The notes beneath the pieces were generated by a model. The model saw only the letters and a list, made by a program, of their open reading frames with translations, ran no database searches and was not told the DNA's origin. From JBFMHP01 sp040752855 (lineage in GTDB: Bacteria > Pseudomonadota > Gammaproteobacteria > RBG-16-57-12), in the NCBI GenBank assembly GCA_040752855.1, contig JBFMHP010000025.1:1-64000 (forward strand): DNA of 64,000 nt, read 5' to 3'. This document shows positions 38,459 through 47,739 of the stretch, in pieces; within the stretch, counting starts at the first letter, position 1, and each line of letters begins with the position of its first letter. Both the position numbers and the translations under genes were made by a program.

Positions 38459-39030
38459 ATACTCCTTCTGCGGTGAGAAGAAATTTTCGAGATTTTTTTG
38501 CGCGGATTCATCGCATCGCCCGTTCGCAACAAGCCGCTGACTTGGCCACGCTGCCGCGGGCTCCATTGCCATTTTCAAACAAGCTGCGCGCCATGCGAGA
38601 GCCGGTCGATCGACACTTCGGCACGGGCTACTTATCGCTGAATTATCTCGGACGTTTCCCGCTGTACACTAACAGCCAGGCGACTCTAAATAATTTTTTA
38701 ATAAAAACCCGTCGTTTTCTCTCCACCTTCATAGTGGTTCGTCGCAATTGATTGTTGAGCGCGCTTGCGCGCAAGGCGATGAAGATGCGCAAAAAAATCC
38801 GATTTCTTTTCGAAAACCGATGCGCGGCGATCGCCTTTTAGCTAAAGGCCGCGCGTGGTTGGTCGATACGGAATCGGCGCGAATCAGGCGTGTTTTGAAG
38901 CGTTACACAAGTCGTCGAACCGTGCGCAAGCCCCTGCCGGGTCGGTTTCAGAACATCATTTCACTGGTGCCGCGTTTAGTCAGTTGCCGCAAGGCTGATG
39001 CGACATAGATTGATCAAGGAGAAAGACATC
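38459..39030. other. Intergenic region, no convincing gene
   Basis: 572 bp. Two overlapping short frames (38473-38751 and 38748-39008) are open, but their translations are Arg-rich, without recognisable motifs, and lack ribosome sites. I see no mobile-element fragment. A clear AAGGAG precedes the lipoprotein start at 39031. Confidence 0.5.
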
Positions 39031-41796
39031 ATGAGCAAAGATTCAAATTCCCAATTCAAACTCAAGCGCTTGTGCCGTGAGGTCATGGCGTTGAGCGGCA
39101 TGCTGGCATTGGCCGCGTGCGGCGGTGGCGGCTCGCCGTCGGACGGCGCCCAGACCAACACGGACGGCGAAGTGCTCTCCAGTCTGTCCACCGGCTACAC
39201 GCTGCCTTCGGAAATCTCAGCGGTGCCAACCGACAACAGCGGCAGCGGTGCTGCGTTGAATCGGGCTTTCTCGAGCCATTTACGCGCATGGGCGCGCGCC
39301 GCCGCCGATTTGCCGGCGACCACGGATTACGCAAAGGCGCAGACGCGAAAATATGTCGAGGAACGCGAGCTGGAGCAATTCGACATCATCGAGCAGGTGC
39401 TCGGTGCCGTCGCGCAGACCAATTATGCTGATGCGGCGGTGGTCAATCAGGGGCCGTATACCGCCATGATCACCTGGGTCGAGGATCGGGATGGGCGCGA
39501 GATCAAGACCATCGAACCGTGGGTGGTGGATTCACGCATGATCGTGGAGAACGGCAAGGACGTGAATCGCGTGCTCGTTTGGATTGAAGAGCCGGATGAG
39601 AACAATCCCGGGGCGATGCGTATGGTCAAGGCTGAGTTCAAGATCTATGCCGCCGCCACGGTCAATAGCGATGGCTCGTTCGCCGATTATGGCGACTGGG
39701 ATCTGAATGTGAAATTCAATGACAGCGGCAGCGACTACTTCGTTGCTTCATCGCGCGTGAGCGGTGGTCAGACCACGGTCAAGGTGCATGAGAGCCATAC
39801 CGAAAGCGGTGGTGGTGGCGGTGGTTCTTTTGTCTATGAGATGAAGGGCGTGTTGGTGCGCGCGGCCGCAACCGGTTATGGCAAAGTGGCCTATCCGGAT
39901 TTCGACGGATGCATGTCATGGCCCTGCACGCCAAGCACCAAGAACGCCTCCTATGCGTACAACAGCGGCTATCTGGCGGTTCAGGTCGACGGCGACAGCG
40001 CGCCGACCTACAAGGATCGTGATCCGGCCAATGCCGTGGAGATGACGCGTCGCTACGGTTTATTCTATGCCAATGCCGATCAGGCCAATGGCATCGTCGC
40101 GGGGGATGATGTCCAGAAGCACAAGTCTTTTGGGTTTCCGATCCGCTACACGGATCAGTTTGGTGCCACCCGCCACGCCTATTACGGCGCCTGGCAGGGG
40201 CGTCACGAAATCTGGAACGGCGATGGCCTGAACGCGGGCGACACGGTGACCCGTAACGACCACGGCCCGCAGCAGACCGCGCAAACCTACGTAGCCTCGA
40301 ACACGTTCAACGGCACGCTGACCAAGCGCACCTTGGTCGACGGTGATTTGAGCGATATCCAGGACATCGTGGTCGAGACCTGGATCAACAAGAACTTCAA
40401 TCTGCGCTGGGATGCCAGCGCCAACAGCGGGGCAGGGGCCTGGATGTCGTGCACCGGCTATATCGACTGGGTTGACAACATCTGCCGCGATCATCAGACC
40501 CACGCCGATGTCGGTTTCTCGATGTTCGCCGATTTTGCCAGCTTGCAGATGAGCAGCACCGATCGCAAGCACGTCTCGATCAGCCGTTGGGATAGTATCG
40601 CCATGATGAATCGCGACTATGTGTACCTGACCGCTGGCCAAGACGGCGCGAGCAGTGATGGGTTCTACGCCGCCCAACACGGCTCGATGGGCAAGCTCGA
40701 GGCCGTGCAGCCTTTGGAAGCGTATACCCCGGTCGACGGTGATCAAGTGTGGGTGAATATCGGCGGCTCGATCTACATCCAATACACCGGCACGGGTTGG
40801 GTGCAGAAGGAGCTGATCGATTTCGATCAATCGACCTGGACGCCGACCTTCGGCACCAATGACCAGACCTTCACGCCCGAGGTCGGCCGCGAGTACTACA
40901 TCAACAACAAAGGCACGAACTTCGTGGTCAAGCGCAAGAGCAACACCGGCACGGACGCAACCGACTATGAGGTCAAGATCGAGCTGCAAAGCGCCGCCAA
41001 TCCGGTCAGCGTCGCGTCGATCCTGCCGGCGGGCACCAGCTATCTGGCCACGCCTTGGCGCAAGGATGTGCGTTACGCGTTGATCACCGACAGCAGCAGC
41101 GCGGACTTCATGAAGCTCGTGGTCCAGGCCGATGATACCGGCAAGCTCACCGTCGGCTCGGTGGTTACCTCCGGCGAGTGGGGCTTGCAGGCCTACAACG
41201 GCAGCAACCAGCCGCTGACCGCCGCTGGCGCGCCGGTCACGGTCGACGAGTTTGGCTTCCCCACGGGCGCCGATCGTCCGGTCGAGTTCAACTGGGAGTA
41301 CTCGGAAAACGGCTGGGGCACGCAGCAGTACCTGTGTTCGCCGGATTGCAGCAGCACCGCCAATTATCTGATCCTGGACAACCCCGTGCAGCTCCAGCCG
41401 GTCGTGCTGGTCAACGGGGCGGGTGCCAGCAAGACCTTGGCGCTGCAATACGATGGCTGGATGCACGGCATGCCGGATCTGTATTGGGAGTTGTCCAAGA
41501 ACGGCTTCCAGATGACCCAGGCCATCGCCGACAAGGTCATCAACATCCCGGCCGGCACTACGCTCACCGACGCGCTCGACGGCAGTACCACCTACTACGT
41601 CAAGCCGCTGGAGACCAGCGTGTTTCTCAATGTCGTGACCACGACGGACATCAGCAATGCGGGAGGCACGGCGCCGGATATCAATCAGGCCTCGGCCGTG
41701 GATCTTGCCACAGTGCCCGCGTTCACCGAGCACAACATGGGCGCCAAGCCGACCGGCACGGCGGTCAAGTACTCGGAAGGCAAGCCGGTGCAATAA
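39031..41796 (+). CDS. Large lipoprotein of unknown family
   Basis: 921 residues from ATG 39031, chosen over an ATG 33 bp upstream because AAGGAG lies 9-14 bp before it. A lipoprotein signal (MALSGMLALAACGGGGSPSD) is followed by a region rich in Trp, Tyr, Asp and Asn with a Gly run (ESGGGGGGSF) near residue 270. Two Cys pairs occur near GCMSWPCTP and CSPDCSS. There are no transmembrane segments, repeats or catalytic motifs that I recognise, and the predicted character is beta-rich. It is probably exported and anchored in the outer membrane. A strong terminator follows. It may belong with the preceding secreted protein, but the 600-bp gap argues against one operon. Confidence 0.75.
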   Translation: MSKDSNSQFKLKRLCREVMALSGMLALAACGGGGSPSDGAQTNTDGEVLSSLSTGYTLPSEISAVPTDNSGSGAALNRAFSSHLRAWARAAADLPATTDYAKAQTRKYVEERELEQFDIIEQVLGAVAQTNYADAAVVNQGPYTAMITWVEDRDGREIKTIEPWVVDSRMIVENGKDVNRVLVWIEEPDENNPGAMRMVKAEFKIYAAATVNSDGSFADYGDWDLNVKFNDSGSDYFVASSRVSGGQTTVKVHESHTESGGGGGGSFVYEMKGVLVRAAATGYGKVAYPDFDGCMSWPCTPSTKNASYAYNSGYLAVQVDGDSAPTYKDRDPANAVEMTRRYGLFYANADQANGIVAGDDVQKHKSFGFPIRYTDQFGATRHAYYGAWQGRHEIWNGDGLNAGDTVTRNDHGPQQTAQTYVASNTFNGTLTKRTLVDGDLSDIQDIVVETWINKNFNLRWDASANSGAGAWMSCTGYIDWVDNICRDHQTHADVGFSMFADFASLQMSSTDRKHVSISRWDSIAMMNRDYVYLTAGQDGASSDGFYAAQHGSMGKLEAVQPLEAYTPVDGDQVWVNIGGSIYIQYTGTGWVQKELIDFDQSTWTPTFGTNDQTFTPEVGREYYINNKGTNFVVKRKSNTGTDATDYEVKIELQSAANPVSVASILPAGTSYLATPWRKDVRYALITDSSSADFMKLVVQADDTGKLTVGSVVTSGEWGLQAYNGSNQPLTAAGAPVTVDEFGFPTGADRPVEFNWEYSENGWGTQQYLCSPDCSSTANYLILDNPVQLQPVVLVNGAGASKTLALQYDGWMHGMPDLYWELSKNGFQMTQAIADKVINIPAGTTLTDALDGSTTYYVKPLETSVFLNVVTTTDISNAGGTAPDINQASAVDLATVPAFTEHNMGAKPTGTAVKYSEGKPVQ

Positions 41797-41818
41797 CCGC
41801 GGTACGTGATGATCCCAA

Positions 41819-41850
41819 TAGGGAGGGCCATTGGCCCTCCCTTCATTTTG
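41819..41850 (+). terminator. Rho-independent terminator of the lipoprotein gene
   Basis: GGGAGGGCCA (41821-41830) pairs perfectly with TGGCCCTCCC, followed by TTCATTTTG. It lies 24 bp after the stop codon. Confidence 0.85.
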
Positions 41851-41865
41851 AGGTGCGAAAGTCAG

Positions 41866-42058
41866 TCAGCCGTCGAGCGCGGCCTGATTCACGATGCTTT
41901 GGCAAGAACGATCCGCGCTCGTCGCTTGCGCCAGGAGCATCGACAAGGTTTCCGTCGGTGGATAGAGGCGTTCACGATGTTCCGGCAACAGCCCTTCGAC
42001 ATTATCGAGCAAGGGTTCACTTGTCAGCAGATTTAAGAAGCTATGGCTATTACTGTTT
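41866..42058 (-). pseudogene. IS4-family transposase fragment
   Basis: Minus-strand translation gives SFLNLLTSEPLLDNVEGLLP, then EHRERLYPPTETLSMLLAQA and TSADRSCQSIVNQAALDG before a stop. This is the N-terminal region of IS4-family transposases (the PPTETLSMFLAQ motif and DRSCQ). No catalytic domain and no proper start are present. It is a different part or member from the fragment at 2655-2923. Confidence 0.65.
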
Positions 42059-42267
42059 GTCCGATGAGTCTCTATACGATGGTGTTGATGACGGTGGGAA
42101 GTGCCAGTAGGTTACATAGCGACCGATTCCTTTTCAGTAGTTTGTAGGATTGACGATTGACAGCCCACCATGGAGCCGGGTTTTTGTTTGAAATTGTTGC
42201 GCTTAAGTAAAAGCCATTCTACTCGGACCCCAAATCATGACCTCAAATCATGGTGGGACAATCTGTA
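42059..42267. other. Downstream region of the TPR gene, nothing recognised
   Basis: About 210 bp between the IS4 remnant and the TPR-peptidase gene stop; with the remnant, the whole gap from 41797 is 471 bp. ATGACCTCAAATCATGGTGG near 42238 is a short imperfect repeat of CAAATCATG. No clear terminator for the TPR gene is seen. Confidence 0.4.
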
Positions 42268-45200
42268 TCAAGCGAGGGAGAGCTGCAGCCAGCGCAGAGG
42301 TCGCCATAGCGGCGGCGTGTACTTCCGCACGAGCTGCCAAGAGAGCGCGCGCATGAGGTCTCTCAACACGCCAGGCGAGCGCCGTTTTTGTGATAGCGAG
42401 GCGAAGCCGGGCAGCGCCTTGCGACTGTCGCCGGCGCGAGCCGCATCCAGGTAGCTTTGCAACACAGTAAGGATATTTTGGTAATACTCGCGGACGCCTT
42501 GGCGCGGTATGCTTCCGAGCAGTCGCGCCAGTTCATCCGCATCGTCGGCGCGGGCTGCATCCACCGCAAGCCAGGTCTTGGCATCGAGGTTGTTCGGCGC
42601 AAGCTCAAGCGAGCGCAGTGTGACCGCGCGTGCAGCATCGTGCCGTCGGAGTGAACGTAGGGCGACTGCTAGGTTGTCCAACGCCCAGGCCGGTGTTGCG
42701 GGGCGCTCGCGCCAATCGTGCATCCAGCGGGCGACCTCCAGATATTGGTCACACGATAGAAAAGCGTAGCTCACCATCGCCCAGGACTCCGCATCCTCGA
42801 TTAACTCGGTGCGATAGCGGCGAATGAAGCGGCGCAATAGTTTGAGATCGCGCTTTTCGCCGATGTAATCAAGTAATGCGCGCTTAAGCGAATGTGCCGG
42901 ATCCTGGCGCAGCGCACGTTTGATTGCGCGATAAAAAGCATCCGGCAGCCAGCCGCTTCCCTGGCGTTCGATCCAGAATCGGACCGCTGCGTAGCTGCAT
43001 CGACCTTCATTGAACCAGGCAAGCACTGCTTTTTCCAGCCGATTGCCCCAGGCCGCGCGCAGAAACGCCTCGATGACCATTTGACATGCCGACTGCGTAT
43101 CCCCTGGTGCTTCGAAAACTTGGTGCGCGAAAGTGAGGGCAACCTCCGGTTCCTTTTTCAGTATCGCCAACTGCACTTGGCGCGCGATAACGCTTGCGTT
43201 GCGTACGTGACCCACGAGCGTCGCGAGAACGGCCTCGGCGCTCGCAATGTCACGTTCGTCGAGATACAAGTCGGTAAGGTTAAGGCTTGCGAAGGCGTAT
43301 GCCGGGTCCAATTCAACGGCGCGCTGAAAATGTGCCTTCGCCCGGGCCTTTTCCCCGGCCTTGAGAAGGGCGTGTGCCAGGTAGCCATGTGCGGTAGATA
43401 CGTTGGGCGCTAGGCGCAGCATGTTCTCCGCCGCCTCCCGATACGCTACGGTGTCATCAGCGGCGTCACTCCAATCGGCCAGTTCCTGCCACAAGGCGAA
43501 ACTGTTCGGATCCTCTCGTAGAAGTGAACGCAGGGCGTCGATAGCCTTGCGATGTGCACCCCGGGCGTGCAGCACGCGTGCGCCGAAGACGCGTACGCTC
43601 GCGGGGGCCGCGTCGGCCCAGGGCGTCGTTGCAAGTGCCGCTTCGATCTCATCGAACCGACCGAGGCGCAGCAACAGCGCCAGGCGATTCTCATATGCGG
43701 CTTTGCTGCGCGGTTCCAATTCGAGCGCCCGGTCGGCGGCTTCGAGTGCGGCGGACGGATCCGAGCCAAATTCGCTCGCTTTGATCCAGGCGCTTGCGTC
43801 TCCGGGACGATGGCGAGTGATGTCGGTCACAACACGATCCATCAGGTCGGCATCGCCGGTGTCGTCGGCAATACGTAGTAGCATGTTCCACACCCAAGTG
43901 GGCTGTGGGTCGAGTCGCAGTGAGTCCTGGATCTCCGTCACGGCCGCCGCCGGCTGGGCCATGCGCAACAAAACCAAGGCCTTCAAGGCATGCAGCGCGG
44001 CATCTTCGGGACTGCGGTGCAGGGCGTTGTCCAAAACCGCCAGCGCCCGTTCGAAGTCGCGCCCATCGTCCAGCACCGTGTCCACGTACATGCGAACGGC
44101 GCGCGTCCATTGCGGTGTTATCTGCAAGGCAACTTTGAGGCTTTCTCGGGCGGCATCACGTTGCCCTTTGAGCGCATACGCCCGACCCTGTTCCAAGTAA
44201 AGGCGCGGCAACATAGGGAAGCGATCGATCGCCTCATCGATCAGCGTCAGGCTTGCATCGAGATCGTTCATGTCGATTAACTGTGAAGCGACGGCGACCC
44301 AGGCTTGCCACAAGTCGGGGCGTTCTGCGAGCGCCTCCCGAAGTACCGCCAGCAGCTCGCGCGGATCGAGGGTGGTCTGCGCCGCGTTCTGGAATGTGAG
44401 GAGGCTGTCACCGAGCGTGACCTGACGCACCAGCTCGGCGCGAATGAACGACAGCGCCTCCTGGCGCTCAGCCAGGGTATGGCCCAAACCGATCAGGGTG
44501 TTAAGAGCGTAGTTGTCATCGATCGACAGCGCGAGTGCGTCGCGCAAATGTTGGCGGGCTTCGGCGAGGCGGCCTTCCTGTATACGCAGAAAGCCCATGG
44601 TCGAGTGGGTCGCACTCTGGTTAGGCGCCATTTCCCGCGCCCGCTGCATGACGGCCCAGGCCTCATCAAAGCGTTGCTGGCGGGCAAGATTCATGGCCAA
44701 TTCGCGTTGCGCCCATGCGTTGCTTGGGCTGATTTCGACCAGATGCCGGATGATATTTTCGCTATCCTGCGGGAGTTCATCGCTGAGCCAATCAATCAGC
44801 AGTTCCTGTAGGCCGCAGTGATGAGGGAAGCGCTGAGCAGTTTCGCGCAAGTAGCCGATCGCCGTCCGCCGGCCATCGGTCTGTGCAAGAATTGATGCCA
44901 CCAGGCGATGATGCGCGAGGTTGAACGGCTCCAGTGTTGTGGCCTCTTTGGCCATGTTGAGCGCCTCGGCTGTATCCCCGCACTCGCGCGCGAGCTGAGC
45001 GCGAGAGTGCAGCCACCTGGCGCGCTTGGCTGTTCGTTTGCAGCGCTCAAGGTATTCGCGCGCGCGGTCGAGTCGACGGAAGCGCAAATGCGTGTCGGCG
45101 GCAAAGATCAGCAAGGCTGTGTCGTCCGGGCGACGCGCAAGAAACTCATCGAGTAAGACGAAGGCCTCTTCGGTATGCTCCAATGTTTCCAATTGCTGAA

Positions 45201-47223
45201 ACAGCGTCATCACCGGTGATGAGGATCTGTGCCCAAGGCGCTGCGCGCGATGGCGCAAAAAATCCAGCCCCTCTTGCGTCCTTCCCACGAAGTGCATCGC
45301 TCGGAAATAGCTGGCGGCATAGTCCTCGTTGGTCTCCTGGAGGCATGCCGCGATCCGATAGTGATCGACGGCCTGTTTGCGCAGACCAATTTGCCATAGC
45401 AGGCTGGCGCGCGTCTGCCACGCGCCGGCATCCGATGGCATCTTGCGCAGCGCTCTGTCGAGTAGGTGGAGCGCCTCCTGAGTGAGCCGTCCATCATCGG
45501 CCAGCAGCTGGGCGTGCCGAATCATGGCGACAGGGTCCGCGTTCGCCGTGTTCGCAATGCCGGCCAGCCATTCGACTTGCTGGGCACGATTGCGGAGCAC
45601 CGACAGGGAGGCGGCTTTGGAGAGTTGCAGGTTAACGTCTGATGGAAACAGCGCAAGCAACTGCTCTGTGGCGGCAAGGGCCGTATTTTCATCTCCGTCA
45701 TATATGGCGATTGCGCGCCTTGCGCCTATCGTCAAGCGATGGTCCGCATGTTCCTCCGACAAATGGCGCGCAACCGCGATCGCGGTATCTCGATCATGTC
45801 GGTCGAGCGCAGCCATGACGCGGTGATAGCCATCCCAAAGTTTTGCCTCGGGCAGTTCGATACCGTCGAGACGATATGCTTCGGTGGCGGGGACTATCAG
45901 CATGCCGCGCGGTCCCGATGAGCGGTGCGAGGCGAAAAGGTCCTCCGCGGCGAACTCGCCGTGTATACGTTTAAAAGGATCCCGAATCAGCAATGTGCCG
46001 CGCAGTGCGTCGTAGCCGATTACCGCTTGCAGGTGCGCACCGCCGGTATATACGGTTACCAGCGTGAAGGGAATACCGGCGTCGATCAAGGCGCAGGCCG
46101 TTTTCCAATCGACGGTAAACTCGCGCGTGACAAAACCCTGAGTTTCCGCCCAATGGCGTTCGCTGTGATTGGGTGTGCCGTCGTAACAGATGCGCTCTGC
46201 GATCTCCAGATGTTCGGCGGCGAGGCCCCAGTAACGGCTCAGGGTGGCGAGTGTCGCGGGCGCACAAGTGAGGTAGTGCTGCCGGACGAACCCAACGGGA
46301 AGCTGGACGCGGTGCGGCGTGACGCCGTCGTCGAGACGTTGGACCAGCTGTCGATGGGCAGGGGCTTGCGACTCGGAGGCGTAGCGGCGTGCTTCCTCAA
46401 GACGCCCCAGGCGCAGCGCGATCTCGATACGTCGTGAACGTAACCAAGGCAACCATTCCTTGTCGGCAAGGGGAAGCAGCTCGACGCAGCGCTCCAGAGT
46501 GTCCCACGCCGCGGCGTACTCGCCTTGCTCGACTTGCAAGTCGAGCAACTGGGCGGCGAGGTAGCCGCTCTCGCATTCAGCGTGCGCGCGTTCCAGCAGT
46601 GCGAGGGCCTGTGCTTCCTCACCGACCAGTATCTGCAGATGCGCAAGGGCTTGAATCGCAGAGCGGTAGCCGTCTTGAAGACGCAGGGCCTCTTGTGCAG
46701 CGGCGATTCCCTCATCGTAGCGGTCACGCATCTCGCAGGCGTGGCTCCATTCCACAAGCGTCCATGGATCGTCCGGGGCAAGCGTCCGGGCCATCTCATA
46801 TGATTCCTGCGCGCGCTCGAAGTCTCGCAACATCGAAAACACATAGGCCCGGAGCGAATGCCATTCCGCCCGGGATGCGGCGCTGGCATCGTCGTGCAAT
46901 GAAAGGCGGTTCAGCAGGCTCCAGGCACGCTGTGGACCGTGACGGTAGGCCTGCTGCCGAACGAATGCGCTGATGGCACTGGCGTTTTCGCGATGTTGAT
47001 GCCACAGTCGGATGATGCGCGCATCGGCAGCGCGCCGTGCGCCAAGGTGCCCGAGTGCGCGGGTCGCGAGAATCTGAGCCTTGATCTGGGGATGCCGCGT
47101 GAGCGCCTCCAGCATCGGTTGGACTTGCAGATAAAGCCCCAGGTCGCAAAGGTGCTCCGCTCGATGAATAATCTCTTCATCGTACGGTATGGACTCGGCC
47201 GGATTGTGGCGTGGGTCATTCAT
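42268..47223 (-). CDS. Giant TPR protein with C39-like peptidase domain
   Basis: 1651 residues without a signal peptide or transmembrane helix. Residues 1-300 are TPR-like helices. Residues about 308-435 form a papain-like C39 domain: YLTCAPATLATLSRYWGL with Cys320, GGAHLQAVIGYD with His397 and IRDPF with Asp415, so the catalytic triad is complete. From about 450 to the end it is a long superhelix of TPR repeats (many A-x-A and L-x-x-G units, for example AHYRIAA-, ALSIDDNYALNTLIGLGHTL and LDAKTWLAVDAARADDADEL). C39 domains usually cleave double-glycine leaders of exported peptides; a soluble C39-TPR protein could process or scaffold something else. It is a lone gene with no transporter beside it. 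The function is not known. Confidence 0.85.
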   Translation of the reverse strand: MNDPRHNPAESIPYDEEIIHRAEHLCDLGLYLQVQPMLEALTRHPQIKAQILATRALGHLGARRAADARIIRLWHQHRENASAISAFVRQQAYRHGPQRAWSLLNRLSLHDDASAASRAEWHSLRAYVFSMLRDFERAQESYEMARTLAPDDPWTLVEWSHACEMRDRYDEGIAAAQEALRLQDGYRSAIQALAHLQILVGEEAQALALLERAHAECESGYLAAQLLDLQVEQGEYAAAWDTLERCVELLPLADKEWLPWLRSRRIEIALRLGRLEEARRYASESQAPAHRQLVQRLDDGVTPHRVQLPVGFVRQHYLTCAPATLATLSRYWGLAAEHLEIAERICYDGTPNHSERHWAETQGFVTREFTVDWKTACALIDAGIPFTLVTVYTGGAHLQAVIGYDALRGTLLIRDPFKRIHGEFAAEDLFASHRSSGPRGMLIVPATEAYRLDGIELPEAKLWDGYHRVMAALDRHDRDTAIAVARHLSEEHADHRLTIGARRAIAIYDGDENTALAATEQLLALFPSDVNLQLSKAASLSVLRNRAQQVEWLAGIANTANADPVAMIRHAQLLADDGRLTQEALHLLDRALRKMPSDAGAWQTRASLLWQIGLRKQAVDHYRIAACLQETNEDYAASYFRAMHFVGRTQEGLDFLRHRAQRLGHRSSSPVMTLFQQLETLEHTEEAFVLLDEFLARRPDDTALLIFAADTHLRFRRLDRAREYLERCKRTAKRARWLHSRAQLARECGDTAEALNMAKEATTLEPFNLAHHRLVASILAQTDGRRTAIGYLRETAQRFPHHCGLQELLIDWLSDELPQDSENIIRHLVEISPSNAWAQRELAMNLARQQRFDEAWAVMQRAREMAPNQSATHSTMGFLRIQEGRLAEARQHLRDALALSIDDNYALNTLIGLGHTLAERQEALSFIRAELVRQVTLGDSLLTFQNAAQTTLDPRELLAVLREALAERPDLWQAWVAVASQLIDMNDLDASLTLIDEAIDRFPMLPRLYLEQGRAYALKGQRDAARESLKVALQITPQWTRAVRMYVDTVLDDGRDFERALAVLDNALHRSPEDAALHALKALVLLRMAQPAAAVTEIQDSLRLDPQPTWVWNMLLRIADDTGDADLMDRVVTDITRHRPGDASAWIKASEFGSDPSAALEAADRALELEPRSKAAYENRLALLLRLGRFDEIEAALATTPWADAAPASVRVFGARVLHARGAHRKAIDALRSLLREDPNSFALWQELADWSDAADDTVAYREAAENMLRLAPNVSTAHGYLAHALLKAGEKARAKAHFQRAVELDPAYAFASLNLTDLYLDERDIASAEAVLATLVGHVRNASVIARQVQLAILKKEPEVALTFAHQVFEAPGDTQSACQMVIEAFLRAAWGNRLEKAVLAWFNEGRCSYAAVRFWIERQGSGWLPDAFYRAIKRALRQDPAHSLKRALLDYIGEKRDLKLLRRFIRRYRTELIEDAESWAMVSYAFLSCDQYLEVARWMHDWRERPATPAWALDNLAVALRSLRRHDAARAVTLRSLELAPNNLDAKTWLAVDAARADDADELARLLGSIPRQGVREYYQNILTVLQSYLDAARAGDSRKALPGFASLSQKRRSPGVLRDLMRALSWQLVRKYTPPLWRPLRWLQLSLA

Positions 47224-47516
47224 GATGTACGGCTGGACGACATAAAATTTATGGCACCTGCACGCAGGGATCTAGTACACCAAAGCATGCATGTGCTTTG
47301 CTTCGAAGCCGGCTATGTCGTGGCTTGAGGGCCGTCGTGGGTCTGCCACATTGGTGTTCTTGGCCCGGAAACAATGCGTACGGTTGTGTCGATGCAAGTG
47401 GGTTTTGTAGTGTATATCCAATGCTTCCATGGTGTACCCCGTCGGTGTACCAGTTGGATATGTATAGCGACTTATGCTGATTCGTTAACTATTAGAATCA
47501 AATAGTTATCGCTATA
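47224..47516. other. Intergenic region upstream of the TPR gene
   Basis: 293 bp between the divergent TPR start and the tRNA. Only shadow frames are open. GTGTACC occurs in near-inverse copies at 47431 and 47446 (GGTGTACCCCGTCGGTGTACC), possibly an operator, but this is weak. Confidence 0.35.
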
Positions 47517-47603
47517 TGGTGCCGAGGAGAGGACTCGAACCTCCACGGAGTTGCCCCCACCAGCACCTGAAGCTGGCGTGTCTACCAATTTCACCACCTC
47601 GGC
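47517..47603 (-). tRNA. tRNA-Leu (anticodon CAG)
   Basis: An 87-nt class II tRNA on the minus strand. The acceptor stem GCCGAGG pairs with CCTCGGC. The D arm contains AATTGGTAGACAC, and the anticodon stem-loop CCAGC-TTCAGGT-GCTGG gives CAG. A long variable arm (TGGGGGCAACTCCGT) follows, the T arm contains GGTTCGAGTCC, and the CCA end is encoded. It reads CUG codons. Confidence 0.97.
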
Positions 47604-47628
47604 AAAGGCGTGAATCGTTGAGACGCGC

Positions 47629-47657
47629 ACTTTACCCACGACGCTGCTTTTTGTCAA
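47629..47657 (-). promoter_or_regulatory. Sigma-70 promoter for tRNA-Leu
   Basis: On the minus strand TTGACA (47652-47657) and TAAAGT (47629-47634) are separated by 17 bp, about 25 bp upstream of the mature tRNA 5' end. GTGCGCG after the -10 box is a plausible GC-rich discriminator, as in stable-RNA promoters. Confidence 0.8.
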
Positions 47658-47705
47658 TACAGACGCTCGGCTTGAGAAAAGCGGGGCGTCTGCCTACTTT
47701 TAGGA

Positions 47706-47711
47706 TATAAT
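47706..47711 (+). promoter_or_regulatory. Candidate -10 box for rnr
   Basis: A perfect TATAAT lies 28 bp before the rnr start, but no good -35 box is at the right distance. A hairpin of AGACGC and GCGTCT precedes it (47661-47691). Confidence 0.45.
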
Positions 47712-47739
47712 CCGGCGCTTGGTTTTAATTGGAATTTGA

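Noticed and set aside
38473..39008. Two short overlapping plus-strand frames between the secreted protein and the lipoprotein
   Set aside because: They are Arg-rich, without ribosome sites or recognisable motifs, and the region looks non-coding.
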